A DNA stretch of 64,000 bases from NCBI RefSeq assembly GCF_000426485.1, contig NZ_KE384529.1:1-64000 (forward strand), read 5' to 3'. The translations under genes and the position numbers were made by a program. The notes under the pieces are model-generated. The model had not been told where the DNA came from. It saw nothing but the letters and a program-made list of their open reading frames with translations, and ran no database searches. Numbering within the stretch: the first letter of the stretch is position 1; every line of letters starts with the position of its first letter. Below are positions 46,201 through 54,413 of the stretch, in pieces. The stretch comes from Indolivaga capnocytophagoides DSM 22835. Its GTDB lineage: Bacteria > Bacteroidota > Bacteroidia > Bacteroidales > Dysgonomonadaceae.

Positions 46201-49124
46201 ACTGCGTTTTTATTATATTCCTTTTTATAAGGAATGGAGAATTTCTCAATTGAGTTGTTTAACTTAATCTGCCGTCTTTCAAATACCCGATTATTTCCGG
46301 CTATTTCATATAACACTGTAATATCTCTGGCTGAAACCCCAAAAGCAATCTCTGCACTTTGTGCTGTTGAGAAGGTTGTTTTCTTTTCTACTAGCCACTC
46401 ATTTGATTCTATAGGAGGCTGTTTGTCATTGTATGAGTACAAAACAAAATTTTCTTTTGCAGTAACATTTCTACCCTTATCGTCTTTAGCAGAAAGAACT
46501 AACTGATATTTAGCAGAAGGCAAACTTCTCATAATTTCCATCAGATCTGTCTCTTCGGACTTAAATTCACCTGTCTTTACCTGTGAATTTATACTATCAT
46601 TGGCATGTAAACTGTATAAGACGTAAGTTCCGTTTAATAAGATATTTTCCCCATTGAGATTAGTTGAACTAACAACTATCTTTTTGTCTGATGCTTTATC
46701 AATCTTATCACCTATATCTGTTGATAAAATCACTGATACATCTCCAACAACAAAGGATGAAGTCCCTTCCTGAGTCTCTCCATTCTGGTCGGTTACTGAT
46801 ACAGTAATCTCATAATTATATATTTGATTGCCAAATAAACGACTATTTGAGGTTTCTCTTTGAGGAATAACAAAAGAAACTTCAAATGAACCATCAGCAT
46901 TAGTGACTACTGTACCGTTATCTATTGTTTCGGTTGCACCGCCATACCACCATCTGAAAAATGGACGTTGTATAACATTATATGAAACCTCTGCATCTTG
47001 CAGTTTTATTCCTGAAAAATTTTCGGCATGTCCGATTACCTTTACTTTGTCACCAAAAGCATACGCCTTATCTATTTTATCAAAAGTTACCTGAAAAGTC
47101 GGCCGTTTGTATTCTTCAACCATAAAATATGTATAACGATCACCAACCTTAATGCTATATTGTCCGGTTAACCGACCTTTCGGCAAGACGAATTCTCCTG
47201 AAACAGAACCAAAATCATTTGTGGTCAAACTCTTTTCGGATATTCTCTCACCATTGACATTGAACAACTCAACATTATATTGTTTGTTTTTGGCTAACGC
47301 GAACTCTCCTTCTTTGTCCTGTAACAAATTTACGGCTTTGAAATAGACTGTTTGCCCGGGACGATAAATACTCCGGTCTGTAAACAAATTGATAATCTCT
47401 TTTGATCCACTTTGCTCATTGGTCTGAAAATTATAAGAATAACTAAAATAAGCCAATACATTTTGTTTATCATCTCCTTTACTAACACTATAGCGATACG
47501 AATACAAATTACCTTTATCCCGGTTATATATTCTTGATAAATCATATACGGCAAAGCCTTTCGAATCGGTTTTTACTTGATCTATATCGTTATAAATATT
47601 CTTAGAATCGGATTTCTTAATTGTTATCACTGCATCTGACACAGGTGCACCTGTCAATCTGTCCACGATATAAAATTCATATACATCCTGACTTCTGTTC
47701 CGAACAAAATTTGCCAGTCGCGATATTGTAAACTCGCATCTTTCGGACTTATCGTTTGACACAGATTTATCAAAATCAATAACCAGATTGTAGTTACCTA
47801 TTTTGTTCAGATCAATATCAAAATGGATGCTTTCTTGTGAATAAGTCGATTTTGGGTTCAGATTAACAGTCTGCTTTTTGACCTCTTGCTGAGTATTCTT
47901 ATCTATAATTCTAAGATTGACATACTTTAAATTCCTGTATAGAAGAGTAAAAGTCTTTTTCTTCGTATCAGGATGATACACCTCTTTTCCTTTGATCTGA
48001 GCATAAGGACTCTCAATGTTATACAGAACATCTTTCAATAAGTTTATACGGCTGTATTTCGGATATTTTTTCAATCCTAGCTGACACCAATCATAAATCC
48101 GGGTCAGATTATCCTCTTTATCTGGCTCTCCCGTCCTCTGTAAAAGTTGGGTCAAGGCATAAATGACCTCTACATTATAATCGTATGCTTCGTTTTCCCG
48201 TTCAAGATTCAACAAAAAGCCTTTTGCATATTTATCAGTATATGAACCCACTGTCCGCATCAGATAATTATGACGGTCTAATTCTGTAAACACAACAGAC
48301 TCGTTCATATTTCGGGCTTTAAAAGATTTTAAAGCACTCTGATAAAAACCAAGTATTAAAAGATTACCATTATCAGAAAAATTCAGTTTAAGAAAATCAC
48401 TTGCAGGTAAAGCCAAATCGGAAGCTTTTAAACCTTTTGACTTTAAAGCCCTGTCAAAGTCTGCAGATTGAGAACCTTTATAAGAATTTGACATTCTTGC
48501 AGACTGATCTATAGCCCTTTTAATAAGAAAATCGTAAAGAGTAGGATATAATGTTCTCGAGTCTTCTCCTTCTATCAGTATATCTTTGTAATTCAGCACC
48601 GGCTGTTTAAGCAACTCACTCTCGTTCCCGACAGACGCCTTGAGGTGTTCTGCAGCTTTGTCTCTGAATATATTCCCTGTCCACTCTTTAATATCTTTGG
48701 GTATATATCCAACAATATCAGTCCGATTGGATATCTGCCATCTTACAGCATCATAATAATTTAGGTAAACTTCCGCAATAAGTGAATGAAGCAAAGCTTT
48801 ATCATCAGCCTTGTTCGAAATCGTTATCAAACTGTCTATATCTGAAAAAATAGATATATCGGTTTCGTTATCAATCGAAATTTTATATTTATTGATATAA
48901 AGTAATGATTTGATAGTTTGCGGCGTATCTTTAGACGACACAGCATCTTTAAAAATACGATTAACTACACTTAAAGCAGATTTTGGTAAATTATCTTTTT
49001 CAAACTTCTCAACCTGCTCCCATTGAGATCTATACTTATTCATACCTTTTGAGGTTTGGTTAGTGTGTGCGAATACCCCTACTGAAAAGAGTATAAGCAA
49101 TCCTAAAAACAATTGCTTCTTCAT
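43275..49124 (-). CDS. Giant alpha-2-macroglobulin-like protein lacking the thioester motif
   Basis: 1949 residues with signal peptide MKKQLFLGLLILFSVGVFA. An N-terminal ~400-residue helical/TPR-like region is followed by macroglobulin domains, including MG2 with TDRSIYRPGQTVYFKAV (about 583), the A2M domain with FNETAFFYPQLRTDKNGE (about 1188) and a helical thioester-type domain from about 1400. Where thioester proteins carry CxEQ, this reads PVLSNPTNENAVNWFASYY, so no thioester can form. Such Bacteroidetes homologues may guard the periplasm from proteases or form envelope complexes. A T9SS plug gene lies upstream on the same strand. Confidence 0.88.
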   Translation of the reverse strand: MKKQLFLGLLILFSVGVFAHTNQTSKGMNKYRSQWEQVEKFEKDNLPKSALSVVNRIFKDAVSSKDTPQTIKSLLYINKYKISIDNETDISIFSDIDSLITISNKADDKALLHSLIAEVYLNYYDAVRWQISNRTDIVGYIPKDIKEWTGNIFRDKAAEHLKASVGNESELLKQPVLNYKDILIEGEDSRTLYPTLYDFLIKRAIDQSARMSNSYKGSQSADFDRALKSKGLKASDLALPASDFLKLNFSDNGNLLILGFYQSALKSFKARNMNESVVFTELDRHNYLMRTVGSYTDKYAKGFLLNLERENEAYDYNVEVIYALTQLLQRTGEPDKEDNLTRIYDWCQLGLKKYPKYSRINLLKDVLYNIESPYAQIKGKEVYHPDTKKKTFTLLYRNLKYVNLRIIDKNTQQEVKKQTVNLNPKSTYSQESIHFDIDLNKIGNYNLVIDFDKSVSNDKSERCEFTISRLANFVRNRSQDVYEFYIVDRLTGAPVSDAVITIKKSDSKNIYNDIDQVKTDSKGFAVYDLSRIYNRDKGNLYSYRYSVSKGDDKQNVLAYFSYSYNFQTNEQSGSKEIINLFTDRSIYRPGQTVYFKAVNLLQDKEGEFALAKNKQYNVELFNVNGERISEKSLTTNDFGSVSGEFVLPKGRLTGQYSIKVGDRYTYFMVEEYKRPTFQVTFDKIDKAYAFGDKVKVIGHAENFSGIKLQDAEVSYNVIQRPFFRWWYGGATETIDNGTVVTNADGSFEVSFVIPQRETSNSRLFGNQIYNYEITVSVTDQNGETQEGTSSFVVGDVSVILSTDIGDKIDKASDKKIVVSSTNLNGENILLNGTYVLYSLHANDSINSQVKTGEFKSEETDLMEIMRSLPSAKYQLVLSAKDDKGRNVTAKENFVLYSYNDKQPPIESNEWLVEKKTTFSTAQSAEIAFGVSARDITVLYEIAGNNRVFERRQIKLNNSIEKFSIPYKKEYNKNAVVSFTYIIDEKPYTQQIVLTKEDEKKDLNLKFEVFRDKLKPGQQEEWRISVKDNIGKPAFSELLASMYDSSLDKLNSPNPWNLITASYSPSTGVDLFQRGGGFDDLNQYFYFDNTGRPSYKSMSIDRLNLFGFSFSSNNRIVIRGMSSVPQPAPAPAFAVERLSGSVQGIMDMKSESSVQFTPPVITDDAGIVDNIADKSPVQIRSNFNETAFFYPQLRTDKNGETIISFTVPESNTTWRFRALAYDQNLNTGSLEAIAISRKELMVTPNMPRFIRQGDKASISTKISNLSDKTVSGKVRLVFFDPVTDLEKDIKLENKSQIFELAKDASSSVTWLFDVPSDIDMLGVKVIAESESFSDGEQHVLPVLSNRMLVTESMNMNLNKSQTKDFVFDRFVNNKSNSSSNYRLTFEYTGNPAWYAVQALPVLSNPTNENAVNWFASYYVNVLGNFISHQYPKVASMIATWKKQGADKNTMVSKLMQNDELKQVLFEETPWVLEAKDETEQMERLSLLLDLNNSKNQADQAIVKLQELQREDGGWAWYKGMYSSRSITQYVLYGLTQLTHLNAVEYGENVKVMQMNALKYIDSQILKEYEDLKRFNKNWQKLSYLSTNQLEYLYVRSFYRDIPIDQKTREAERFYTSIAEKNWTKLNLYEQSLLAVLASQNGNKILNNKIINSLREHATINDEMGMFWANNEIRSFMGQSAVTVHTFLMDAFKNANASDDEMDRMKQWLLKQKQTQLWESTHATIDAIYALLSAGNDWFAASGNSKITINDRILDTKSSVPGVDYIKQSWSGSDITSGMGRVSISKTSEGPSWGTMYWQYYEDLDKVTDQKGVLNVDKKLFVEQSSINGKSLVEVSESTALKVGDKVIIRLTIRSDRDMEFVQLKDMRASCFEPAETLSGIKWRESTYYYQSTKDASTNFFFDLLPKGTYVFEYPVFVNRVGDYSNGITTIQCLYAPEYISHTSGTKVVIK

Positions 49125-49147
49125 ATTTTTTTATCTTATTTTTCAAC

Positions 49148-49240
49148 TAAAGGTCTCAGACCTACTTATTACTTTGGTAAGTATAACAACCAAAGTATGT
49201 AATAAACTAAAAATACATCACTAGATGCTTGCTGTTACTT
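49148..49240 (+). repeat. Family-1 dispersed repeat, copy D
   Basis: Head TAAAGGTCTCAGACCT, then TTATTACTTTGGTAAGTATA (the best match to copies F and H), and tail CATCACTAGATGCTTGCTGTTACTT. It ends close to the A2M-like start codon: the head lies 24 bp upstream of the ATG at 49124. Confidence 0.85.
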
Positions 49241-49298
49241 AGATATAATTTGTGTCCGAAATACATAAAGCCCTAATATTTTTTAAGATTTAATAATA

Positions 49299-50546
49299 CT
49301 ATTTCCCCGATATTAACAACAAACCGATTAATTGATCAGATAAGAACCCAACAGGGCGGTAATATACATAAACCGCATATTCGTTTTCTGTTTCAAAATA
49401 ATTACCCTCAATTTTTGCCTGGCTATATATTTTACCCGACTGAGTAAGGTATTGGTAATTATATGCTCCCTGCTTTAATACAACATCAGCAGTATAAACT
49501 TTGTTTGCAATATCATATTTCATCAGGTACTTTTCATCAAACCAATTATTTGTAAAACCTCCGTTCAGATATATGGGCTCTAATATAGGTTCGGGAATAT
49601 CCAATGTGAAACGTGTTTTAAAATAATCAGCCTGAATATCGGCATCATTCGCCTCTGCATTCCTGATCAGATAACGACCATTCTGATCCTGATCATAAAT
49701 ATAACGTTTACCAGCCCTTACCTTATCTGTGATAATACTAGTTGAATAATAAGGGCGGGTCAGGTCTGTAGATGCAATATTCAATCCATTATAACGGTAA
49801 CTTACCGACTCGAAACGACGATACTCATTCCCTGCATCAAATATCAAATCACGGTTATGTTCATAGATTAACTTATCTCCCTGTATGTAAGTAGGCTTCA
49901 CTCCTACCCGTTGATTATCCATTCTGTTATTTTGCCGGACTACCACTTTCAAATCGGAAAATGGATCTCTTATTTGTATGCCCGCCGTATTTATGGAAAA
50001 ATTTACCTGCTGATGTTCTTTATTGGCGTCAATATCGGTATTAGATGAAAAAGCTCCGTCTATTTTAATCTTAGAATCGAGAACCGAAAAACAAGCCATA
50101 AGTAAAACCTTATTCTGTTCATCCTCGGCATAGACTTCCACGGCATAATTTCCCGACAGTTTTAATCGCTGACGATCGTTAGGTATCTGAAAATTATAGT
50201 TTGTATAATCAACAATCGTATTTACCGATTGCGCATAATCATCAATTAACAGATCATTAAATCCGTCTAGATATTCAATATCTAATAATCTGGACTTATT
50301 CCAATCGGCATCGCAATTTATGATCCGATATTTTAATGCCCTATAAGAATCTTCACCTAATATATCAAAATTGATGTTTATATAATTGTCTCCTGATAAA
50401 TCTATAACAGGGATACTTGCCCAATTTCCATTCTTATTGACTTGTACGGTATGTACATCTTCGGACAATGGTTGTGTCTTGTATGCTTGCGGGTAAGAGT
50501 ATAATACGCTTAACAGCAAAGTAATAGTTAACAATATCTTTTTCAT
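49299..50546 (-). CDS. Type IX secretion plug-type protein (DUF5103)
   Basis: The frame opens at 50606, but ATG 50546 gives signal peptide MKKILLTITLLLSVLYS and 415 residues; the earlier Met residues lie over a terminator hairpin. The mature protein begins YKTQPLSEDVHTVQV and matches the DUF5103 family, whose members plug the SprA/Sov channel of T9SS. Beta-rich throughout, with no enzymatic motif. ABC-F lies upstream and A2M-like downstream on the same strand; those contexts are not T9SS-specific. Confidence 0.82.
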   Translation of the reverse strand: MKKILLTITLLLSVLYSYPQAYKTQPLSEDVHTVQVNKNGNWASIPVIDLSGDNYININFDILGEDSYRALKYRIINCDADWNKSRLLDIEYLDGFNDLLIDDYAQSVNTIVDYTNYNFQIPNDRQRLKLSGNYAVEVYAEDEQNKVLLMACFSVLDSKIKIDGAFSSNTDIDANKEHQQVNFSINTAGIQIRDPFSDLKVVVRQNNRMDNQRVGVKPTYIQGDKLIYEHNRDLIFDAGNEYRRFESVSYRYNGLNIASTDLTRPYYSTSIITDKVRAGKRYIYDQDQNGRYLIRNAEANDADIQADYFKTRFTLDIPEPILEPIYLNGGFTNNWFDEKYLMKYDIANKVYTADVVLKQGAYNYQYLTQSGKIYSQAKIEGNYFETENEYAVYVYYRPVGFLSDQLIGLLLISGK

Positions 50547-50584
50547 AATAACAAAGGAAAGATTTTTAATCGTATGTAACAAAA

Positions 50585-50613
50585 AAAGGTCTGCAATCAT
50601 TTGCAAACCTTTC
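50585..50613 (-). terminator. Intrinsic terminator of the ABC-F gene
   Basis: Minus strand: AAAGGTTTGCAA, ATGA loop, TTGCAGACCTTT, then a T-tract. One pair is a G-U wobble in minus-strand RNA but a C-A mismatch in the plus strand, so it is built to work on the minus strand. It lies 26 bp after the ABC-F stop. The motif resembles a family-1 head but is a separate hairpin. Confidence 0.85.
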
Positions 50614-50638
50614 TATCTGGTATATTATCATTCTCTAT

Positions 50639-52255
50639 TTATGAAGACAAAGCTCTCTTTTTCGCCAAGAAATCTTTGATGCCACCAATATGTTCACGGA
50701 CTTTCTTATCTGAAAACTCAAAGACTTTGGTTACCAATCCATCCAGAAAATCTCGATCGTGCGAAACAAGTATAACCGTTCCGTCATAATCTAGTATTGC
50801 ATTTTTCAGGACCTCTTTAGTTTTCAAATCCAGGTGATTGGTCGGTTCATCGAGGATCAACAAATTAACAGGCTCAAGCAATAGTTTTATCATAGCTAAA
50901 CGGGTACGTTCCCCCCCTGAAAGGATTTTCACTTTTTTATCCGAATCATCGCGGTTAAACATAAAAGCACCTAATATATTACGGATCTGAGTACGAACAT
51001 CACCCTCTGCAACCCGATCTATCGTTTCAAAAACAGTGAGATCTTCATCTAATAAATCTGCCTGATTTTGTGCAAAATAACCGACCGACACATTGTGTCC
51101 GAGCATCATTGTTCCGTTATAAGGAGTTTCGCCCATCACACATTTCACGAAAGTAGATTTACCCTCACCGTTCTTTCCAGCCAAAGCTACTTTCTCGCCA
51201 CGCTCGATCATCAGATTTGCATTTTCAAATACCAGATAATCATCGTATTTCTTGGTAACCATATCCACCGTTAACGGATAATTACCGGAACGTGTAGCGG
51301 GCTGAAATTTAATACGTATAGCAGATTTGTCTTCTTCATCAATCTCTACACGCTCCATTTTTTCGAGCTGCCTTACGCGGCTCTGTACTAATGTAGCCTT
51401 TGCAGCCTGCGCCCTGAAACGTTCAATAAATTCTTCGATTTCCTGTATCTGCTTTTGCTGAGCTTCCCACGCATGAATTTGCTGTTGACGACGTTCTTCT
51501 CTCAGCTCTACATATTTAGAGTAATTCACTTTATAATCATAAATCTTGCCTAAAGTCAATTCGATTGTACGGGTTGTTACCGCATCTATAAAAGCCCTGT
51601 CGTGAGAAATAAGAACTACGGCATTGGCCTGAGTTGTAATAAAATCTTCCAACCAGCCTATTGATTCTATATCAAGATGATTGGTTGGCTCATCCAATAA
51701 CATAACATCAGGTTTGCGCAATAGTAGCTTGGCTAGCTCAATGCGCATGCGCCATCCACCACTGAATTCACTTGTAGGACGATCAAAATCTGAACGTTTA
51801 AACCCTAGTCCTAATAATGTTTTTTCAACTTCACCATCAAAATTTGTATCTTCAATATTAGCCAAACGCTCATGAGCATGTGTAAAATCATCTATCAACT
51901 TAGCATAGTCATCAGACTCATAATCGGTACGGGTTTCGAGTTGACGGTTCATTTCTTCGATCTGATCCTGTAGATCAAATATATGAGAAAAAGCCAACGA
52001 TGCTTCGTCTCTTACCGTACGTTCATCGGAAACCTGCATTACCTGAGGGAGATAGCCAATAGTCATCCCATCGGGGCCTGTTACAGTACCTTTGTAGCTC
52101 TTATTAACCCCTGCTAATATTTTGAGCATGGTACTCTTTCCGGCACCATTCTTTCCGACCAAAGCTATTCGGTCTTTGGGGTTTATTATAAAATTGATAT
52201 TGTCAAACAGGGTCTTACCTCCAAATTCAACTTTAAGACTTTCAACTATTAACAT
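50639..52255 (-). CDS. ABC-F family ATPase
   Basis: 538 residues: two ABC modules without membrane segments. Module 1 has GKNGAGKSTMLK, SGGWRMRIELAKLLL and DEPTNHLDIESIG; module 2 has GKNGEGKSTFVK, LSGGERTRLAMIKLL and DEPTNHLDLKTKE. Between them the basic linker EERRQQQIHAWEAQQKQI is the arm that enters the ribosome E site. The length and linker suggest a housekeeping YdiF/YbiT-type translation factor rather than a specific antibiotic-resistance protein. A family-1 repeat makes up its 5' leader. Confidence 0.9.
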   Translation of the reverse strand: MLIVESLKVEFGGKTLFDNINFIINPKDRIALVGKNGAGKSTMLKILAGVNKSYKGTVTGPDGMTIGYLPQVMQVSDERTVRDEASLAFSHIFDLQDQIEEMNRQLETRTDYESDDYAKLIDDFTHAHERLANIEDTNFDGEVEKTLLGLGFKRSDFDRPTSEFSGGWRMRIELAKLLLRKPDVMLLDEPTNHLDIESIGWLEDFITTQANAVVLISHDRAFIDAVTTRTIELTLGKIYDYKVNYSKYVELREERRQQQIHAWEAQQKQIQEIEEFIERFRAQAAKATLVQSRVRQLEKMERVEIDEEDKSAIRIKFQPATRSGNYPLTVDMVTKKYDDYLVFENANLMIERGEKVALAGKNGEGKSTFVKCVMGETPYNGTMMLGHNVSVGYFAQNQADLLDEDLTVFETIDRVAEGDVRTQIRNILGAFMFNRDDSDKKVKILSGGERTRLAMIKLLLEPVNLLILDEPTNHLDLKTKEVLKNAILDYDGTVILVSHDRDFLDGLVTKVFEFSDKKVREHIGGIKDFLAKKRALSS

Positions 52256-52276
52256 GAATTTTATAGACTTATTCTT

Positions 52277-52368
52277 TTAAGGTCACAGACCTTTTTTTAT
52301 GAGACTTAGCAAGTATTAACAACAGATAGTTATTTTCCGGAATATGTCACTAAATACTTATGGTTACT
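52277..52368 (+). repeat. Family-1 dispersed repeat, copy C
   Basis: Head TTAAGGTCACAGACCT, then TTAGCAAGTATTAACAACAG, and tail ATGTCACTAAATACTTATGG plus TTACTG. The head is 22 bp upstream of the ABC-F ATG (minus strand); the tail ends 10 bp before that gene's -7 box at 52378. It forms a directly repeated pair with copy B across the DMT gene. Confidence 0.85.
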
Positions 52369-52377
52369 GAAAGGGTG

Positions 52378-52385
52378 CAAAGGTA
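52378..52385 (-). promoter_or_regulatory. Candidate -7 box for the ABC-F gene
   Basis: Minus strand TACCTTTG, a perfect match, 123 bp upstream of the ATG. The predicted leader would consist almost wholly of repeat copy C. Confidence 0.6.
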
Positions 52386-52455
52386 GGTAATTTATTTTAT
52401 AAAATCTCTATACATAAAATTAGCTGAAACCAAGTTATTCAAACAGATACTTAAT

Positions 52456-52463
52456 TATCTTTG
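52456..52463 (+). promoter_or_regulatory. Candidate -7 box for the DMT gene
   Basis: TATCTTTG, only 12 bp before the ATG at 52476, implying a leader of just a few nucleotides. It supports the ATG at 52476 over the upstream TTG at 52461, which overlaps the box. Confidence 0.55.
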
Positions 52464-52475
52464 CATCAAAAAAAG

Positions 52476-52841
52476 ATGTCAGGTTTATATACTATATTAT
52501 TGCTTATAGCATCCAATATCTTCATGACCTTTGCTTGGTATGGTCATCTGAAACTAAAAGAATTCTCGTGGTTTGCTGCGCTCCCTCTTATCGGAGTAAT
52601 ACTGATCAGTTGGGGTATTGCATTCTTCGAATATTGCTTTCAGGTTCCGGCAAACCGAATCGGATTTAATGAAAACGGAGGCCCTTTCTCGCTCATACAG
52701 TTAAAGATTATTCAGGAAGTCATTACTCTTACTGTTTTTGTGATTTTCAGTTCTCTCGTATTTCACGAATCTCTCAAATGGAACCATGTATTAGCTTTCT
52801 GTTTTATGGTTGCTGCTGTATATTTAGTTTTCAAGAAATAA
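52476..52841 (+). CDS. DMT-superfamily membrane protein (DUF486)
   Basis: 121 residues and four helices: LYTILLLIASNIFMTFAWY, ALPLIGVILISWGIAFFEY, a segment at QEVITLTVFVIFSSLVF, and VLAFCFMVAAVYLVF. The conserved QVPANRIG and FMTFAWYGHLK words mark DUF486, small membrane proteins with a drug/metabolite transporter fold and unknown substrate. The TTG at 52461 overlaps the -7 box, so ATG 52476 is the start. The gene is bracketed by directly repeated family-1 copies C and B. Confidence 0.85.
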   Translation: MSGLYTILLLIASNIFMTFAWYGHLKLKEFSWFAALPLIGVILISWGIAFFEYCFQVPANRIGFNENGGPFSLIQLKIIQEVITLTVFVIFSSLVFHESLKWNHVLAFCFMVAAVYLVFKK

Positions 52842-52890
52842 AAGACAAAATGTATAATAACATAAAGCTATAAAATAAAAGTTTTTTTTG

Positions 52891-52898
52891 TATTTTTG
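52891..52898 (+). promoter_or_regulatory. Candidate -7 box for lysC
   Basis: TATTTTTG fits TAnnTTTG and lies 8 bp before the head of repeat copy B. Transcription from here would put the whole repeat at the 5' end of a leader about 180 nt long. Confidence 0.45.
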
Positions 52899-52906
52899 TT
52901 CTCATT

Positions 52907-52990
52907 TTAAGGTCTAAGACCTATTTATTGACTTTGCAGGCATAACAGCAAAAGCTGGTTATTGCTTTAAAATACGTCATTAAATACTTT
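52907..52990 (+). repeat. Family-1 dispersed repeat, copy B (best preserved)
   Basis: Head TTAAGGTCTAAGACCT, middle TTATTGACTTTGCAGGCATA, hairpin ATAACAGC/GCTGGTTAT, tail ACGTCATTAAATACTTTC. It is close to copy A over its whole length. It lies in the lysC leader, 94 bp upstream of the ATG. Confidence 0.9.
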
Positions 52991-53084
52991 CTATTATTTA
53001 TTATGTTCCTTATTCTATTTGAGGATTTAACGATTGTGGATTCTTATTTGAAATCAAGGACTCTTATTAAAAAATATTCAATAG

Positions 53085-54392
53085 ATGAAAGTTCTAAAAT
53101 TTGGTTCAACCGCCATAGATACTCCAGAGAGACTGAATATCGTAGCTGATATAGTTAGTAAAAATAACAAATGTATAGTTATAGTATCGGCCATTTCCGG
53201 CACGACATCTCTACTTGAAGAAATTTCGGACTATTTATACAAGAAAAATCCGGAAGGCGCAAACGAAACAATCAGTATTCTGGAAAAGGAGTACCAGCAA
53301 AAAATAGAACATACTTATAAAAACGTTGAGATAAAGGCCAAAGCAACTCTTTTTCTGAAAGAAAAGATAAATTATATCAGATCTTTCACAAAAGACTTGT
53401 TCACTCTATTTGAAGAAAAGATAGTCTTAGCCCAGGGTGAAATCCTTAGCAGTGGAATTGTAAATCTGCTTTTACAAGAAAAAGGCATCGAGACTAAAGA
53501 ATTATCAGCTTTGGATTTTATTCGTATCGATAAGAAAAACGAACCGGATCTTTCATTTATCAGCAGTTCTTTAACAAAAATATTGGCAGACAACCGTTCG
53601 GATGTGTATGTAACCCAAGGCTACATCTGTAAAAATGCTTATGGAGAGGTGGATAATTTTCATTTTGGAGGTAGTGATTACACAGCATCTCTGGTAGGTG
53701 CAGCAATTAATGCCGAAGAAATTCAGATATGGACAAGCTTTGATGCTCTTTATGGGAACAATTCCCAACTGATGGCAAACACATCAACGGTACATCAATT
53801 GAATTTTGACGAAGCTGCCGAACTTGCTTATTTTGGAACAAAGATATTACATCCGATATGTATACTTCCCGCTAAAATGGCTAATATTCCGGTGAAGCTG
53901 CTGAATATATATACACCGGAGGCCAAAGGAACACTCATATCAAATGACACCGAGTCGGGCAAAATAAAGGCAATCGCGGCTAAAGACGGCATAACTGTTA
54001 TCAACATTAAATCGAGCAGAATGTTATTGGCTCATGGTTTTTTGAGAAAAGTTTGCGAAATTTTCGAAAAGCATCTGACATCCATCGACATGCTGACTAC
54101 ATCCGAAGTTGGAGTATCTGTAACGATAGACAATACCAAGTATTTAGCAGAAATTACTGATGATCTCAAAAAATTGGGTATTGTTGCGGTTGATAAATCC
54201 ATGACTATTATATCAGCAGTTGGAGATCTTGACTGGAAAAACGCAGGGCTTGAATCGAAGGTTCTTGATTCAGTGAAAGACATTCCTGTAAGGATGATAT
54301 CATTCGGAGGCAGCAGTTGTAATATATCGTTTATTGTAAAAGAAGAAGATAAAAACAGGGCTCTGGAAGCTCTTAGAAATACTATTTTTTAA
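53085..54392 (+). CDS. lysC: Aspartate kinase (monofunctional)
   Basis: 435 residues. The N-terminal kinase domain starts MKVLKFGSTAIDTPERL, where the usual KFGGTS reads KFGSTA; NFHFGGSDYTASLVGAAI is the active-site loop. Two ACT domains (about 305-435) should carry allosteric control by lysine or threonine. No homoserine dehydrogenase domain is attached. Commits aspartate to lysine, threonine, methionine and diaminopimelate synthesis. lysA follows 21 bp later. Confidence 0.92.
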   Translation: MKVLKFGSTAIDTPERLNIVADIVSKNNKCIVIVSAISGTTSLLEEISDYLYKKNPEGANETISILEKEYQQKIEHTYKNVEIKAKATLFLKEKINYIRSFTKDLFTLFEEKIVLAQGEILSSGIVNLLLQEKGIETKELSALDFIRIDKKNEPDLSFISSSLTKILADNRSDVYVTQGYICKNAYGEVDNFHFGGSDYTASLVGAAINAEEIQIWTSFDALYGNNSQLMANTSTVHQLNFDEAAELAYFGTKILHPICILPAKMANIPVKLLNIYTPEAKGTLISNDTESGKIKAIAAKDGITVINIKSSRMLLAHGFLRKVCEIFEKHLTSIDMLTTSEVGVSVTIDNTKYLAEITDDLKKLGIVAVDKSMTIISAVGDLDWKNAGLESKVLDSVKDIPVRMISFGGSSCNISFIVKEEDKNRALEALRNTIF

Positions 54393-54413
54393 CATCCAAA
54401 TATCACAAAAATA

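Noticed and set aside
50547-50606. 20-residue extension of the plug protein
   Set aside because: It would overlap the ABC-F terminator hairpin and put extra residues before a normal signal peptide at ATG 50546.
50639-52255. ABC-F gene as an antibiotic-resistance determinant
   Set aside because: Its layout and chromosomal setting fit a housekeeping ABC-F; no resistance-type extended linker or mobile context.
675-53000. Family-1 repeats as integron attC sites or tRNA-like genes
   Set aside because: No integrase, no conserved attC core sites, no gene-cassette layout, and the folds lack a cloverleaf.
52800-53084. Lysine riboswitch before lysC
   Set aside because: The leader contains repeat copy B and lacks the multi-helix L-box motifs; lysine riboswitches are not known to me from Bacteroidetes.
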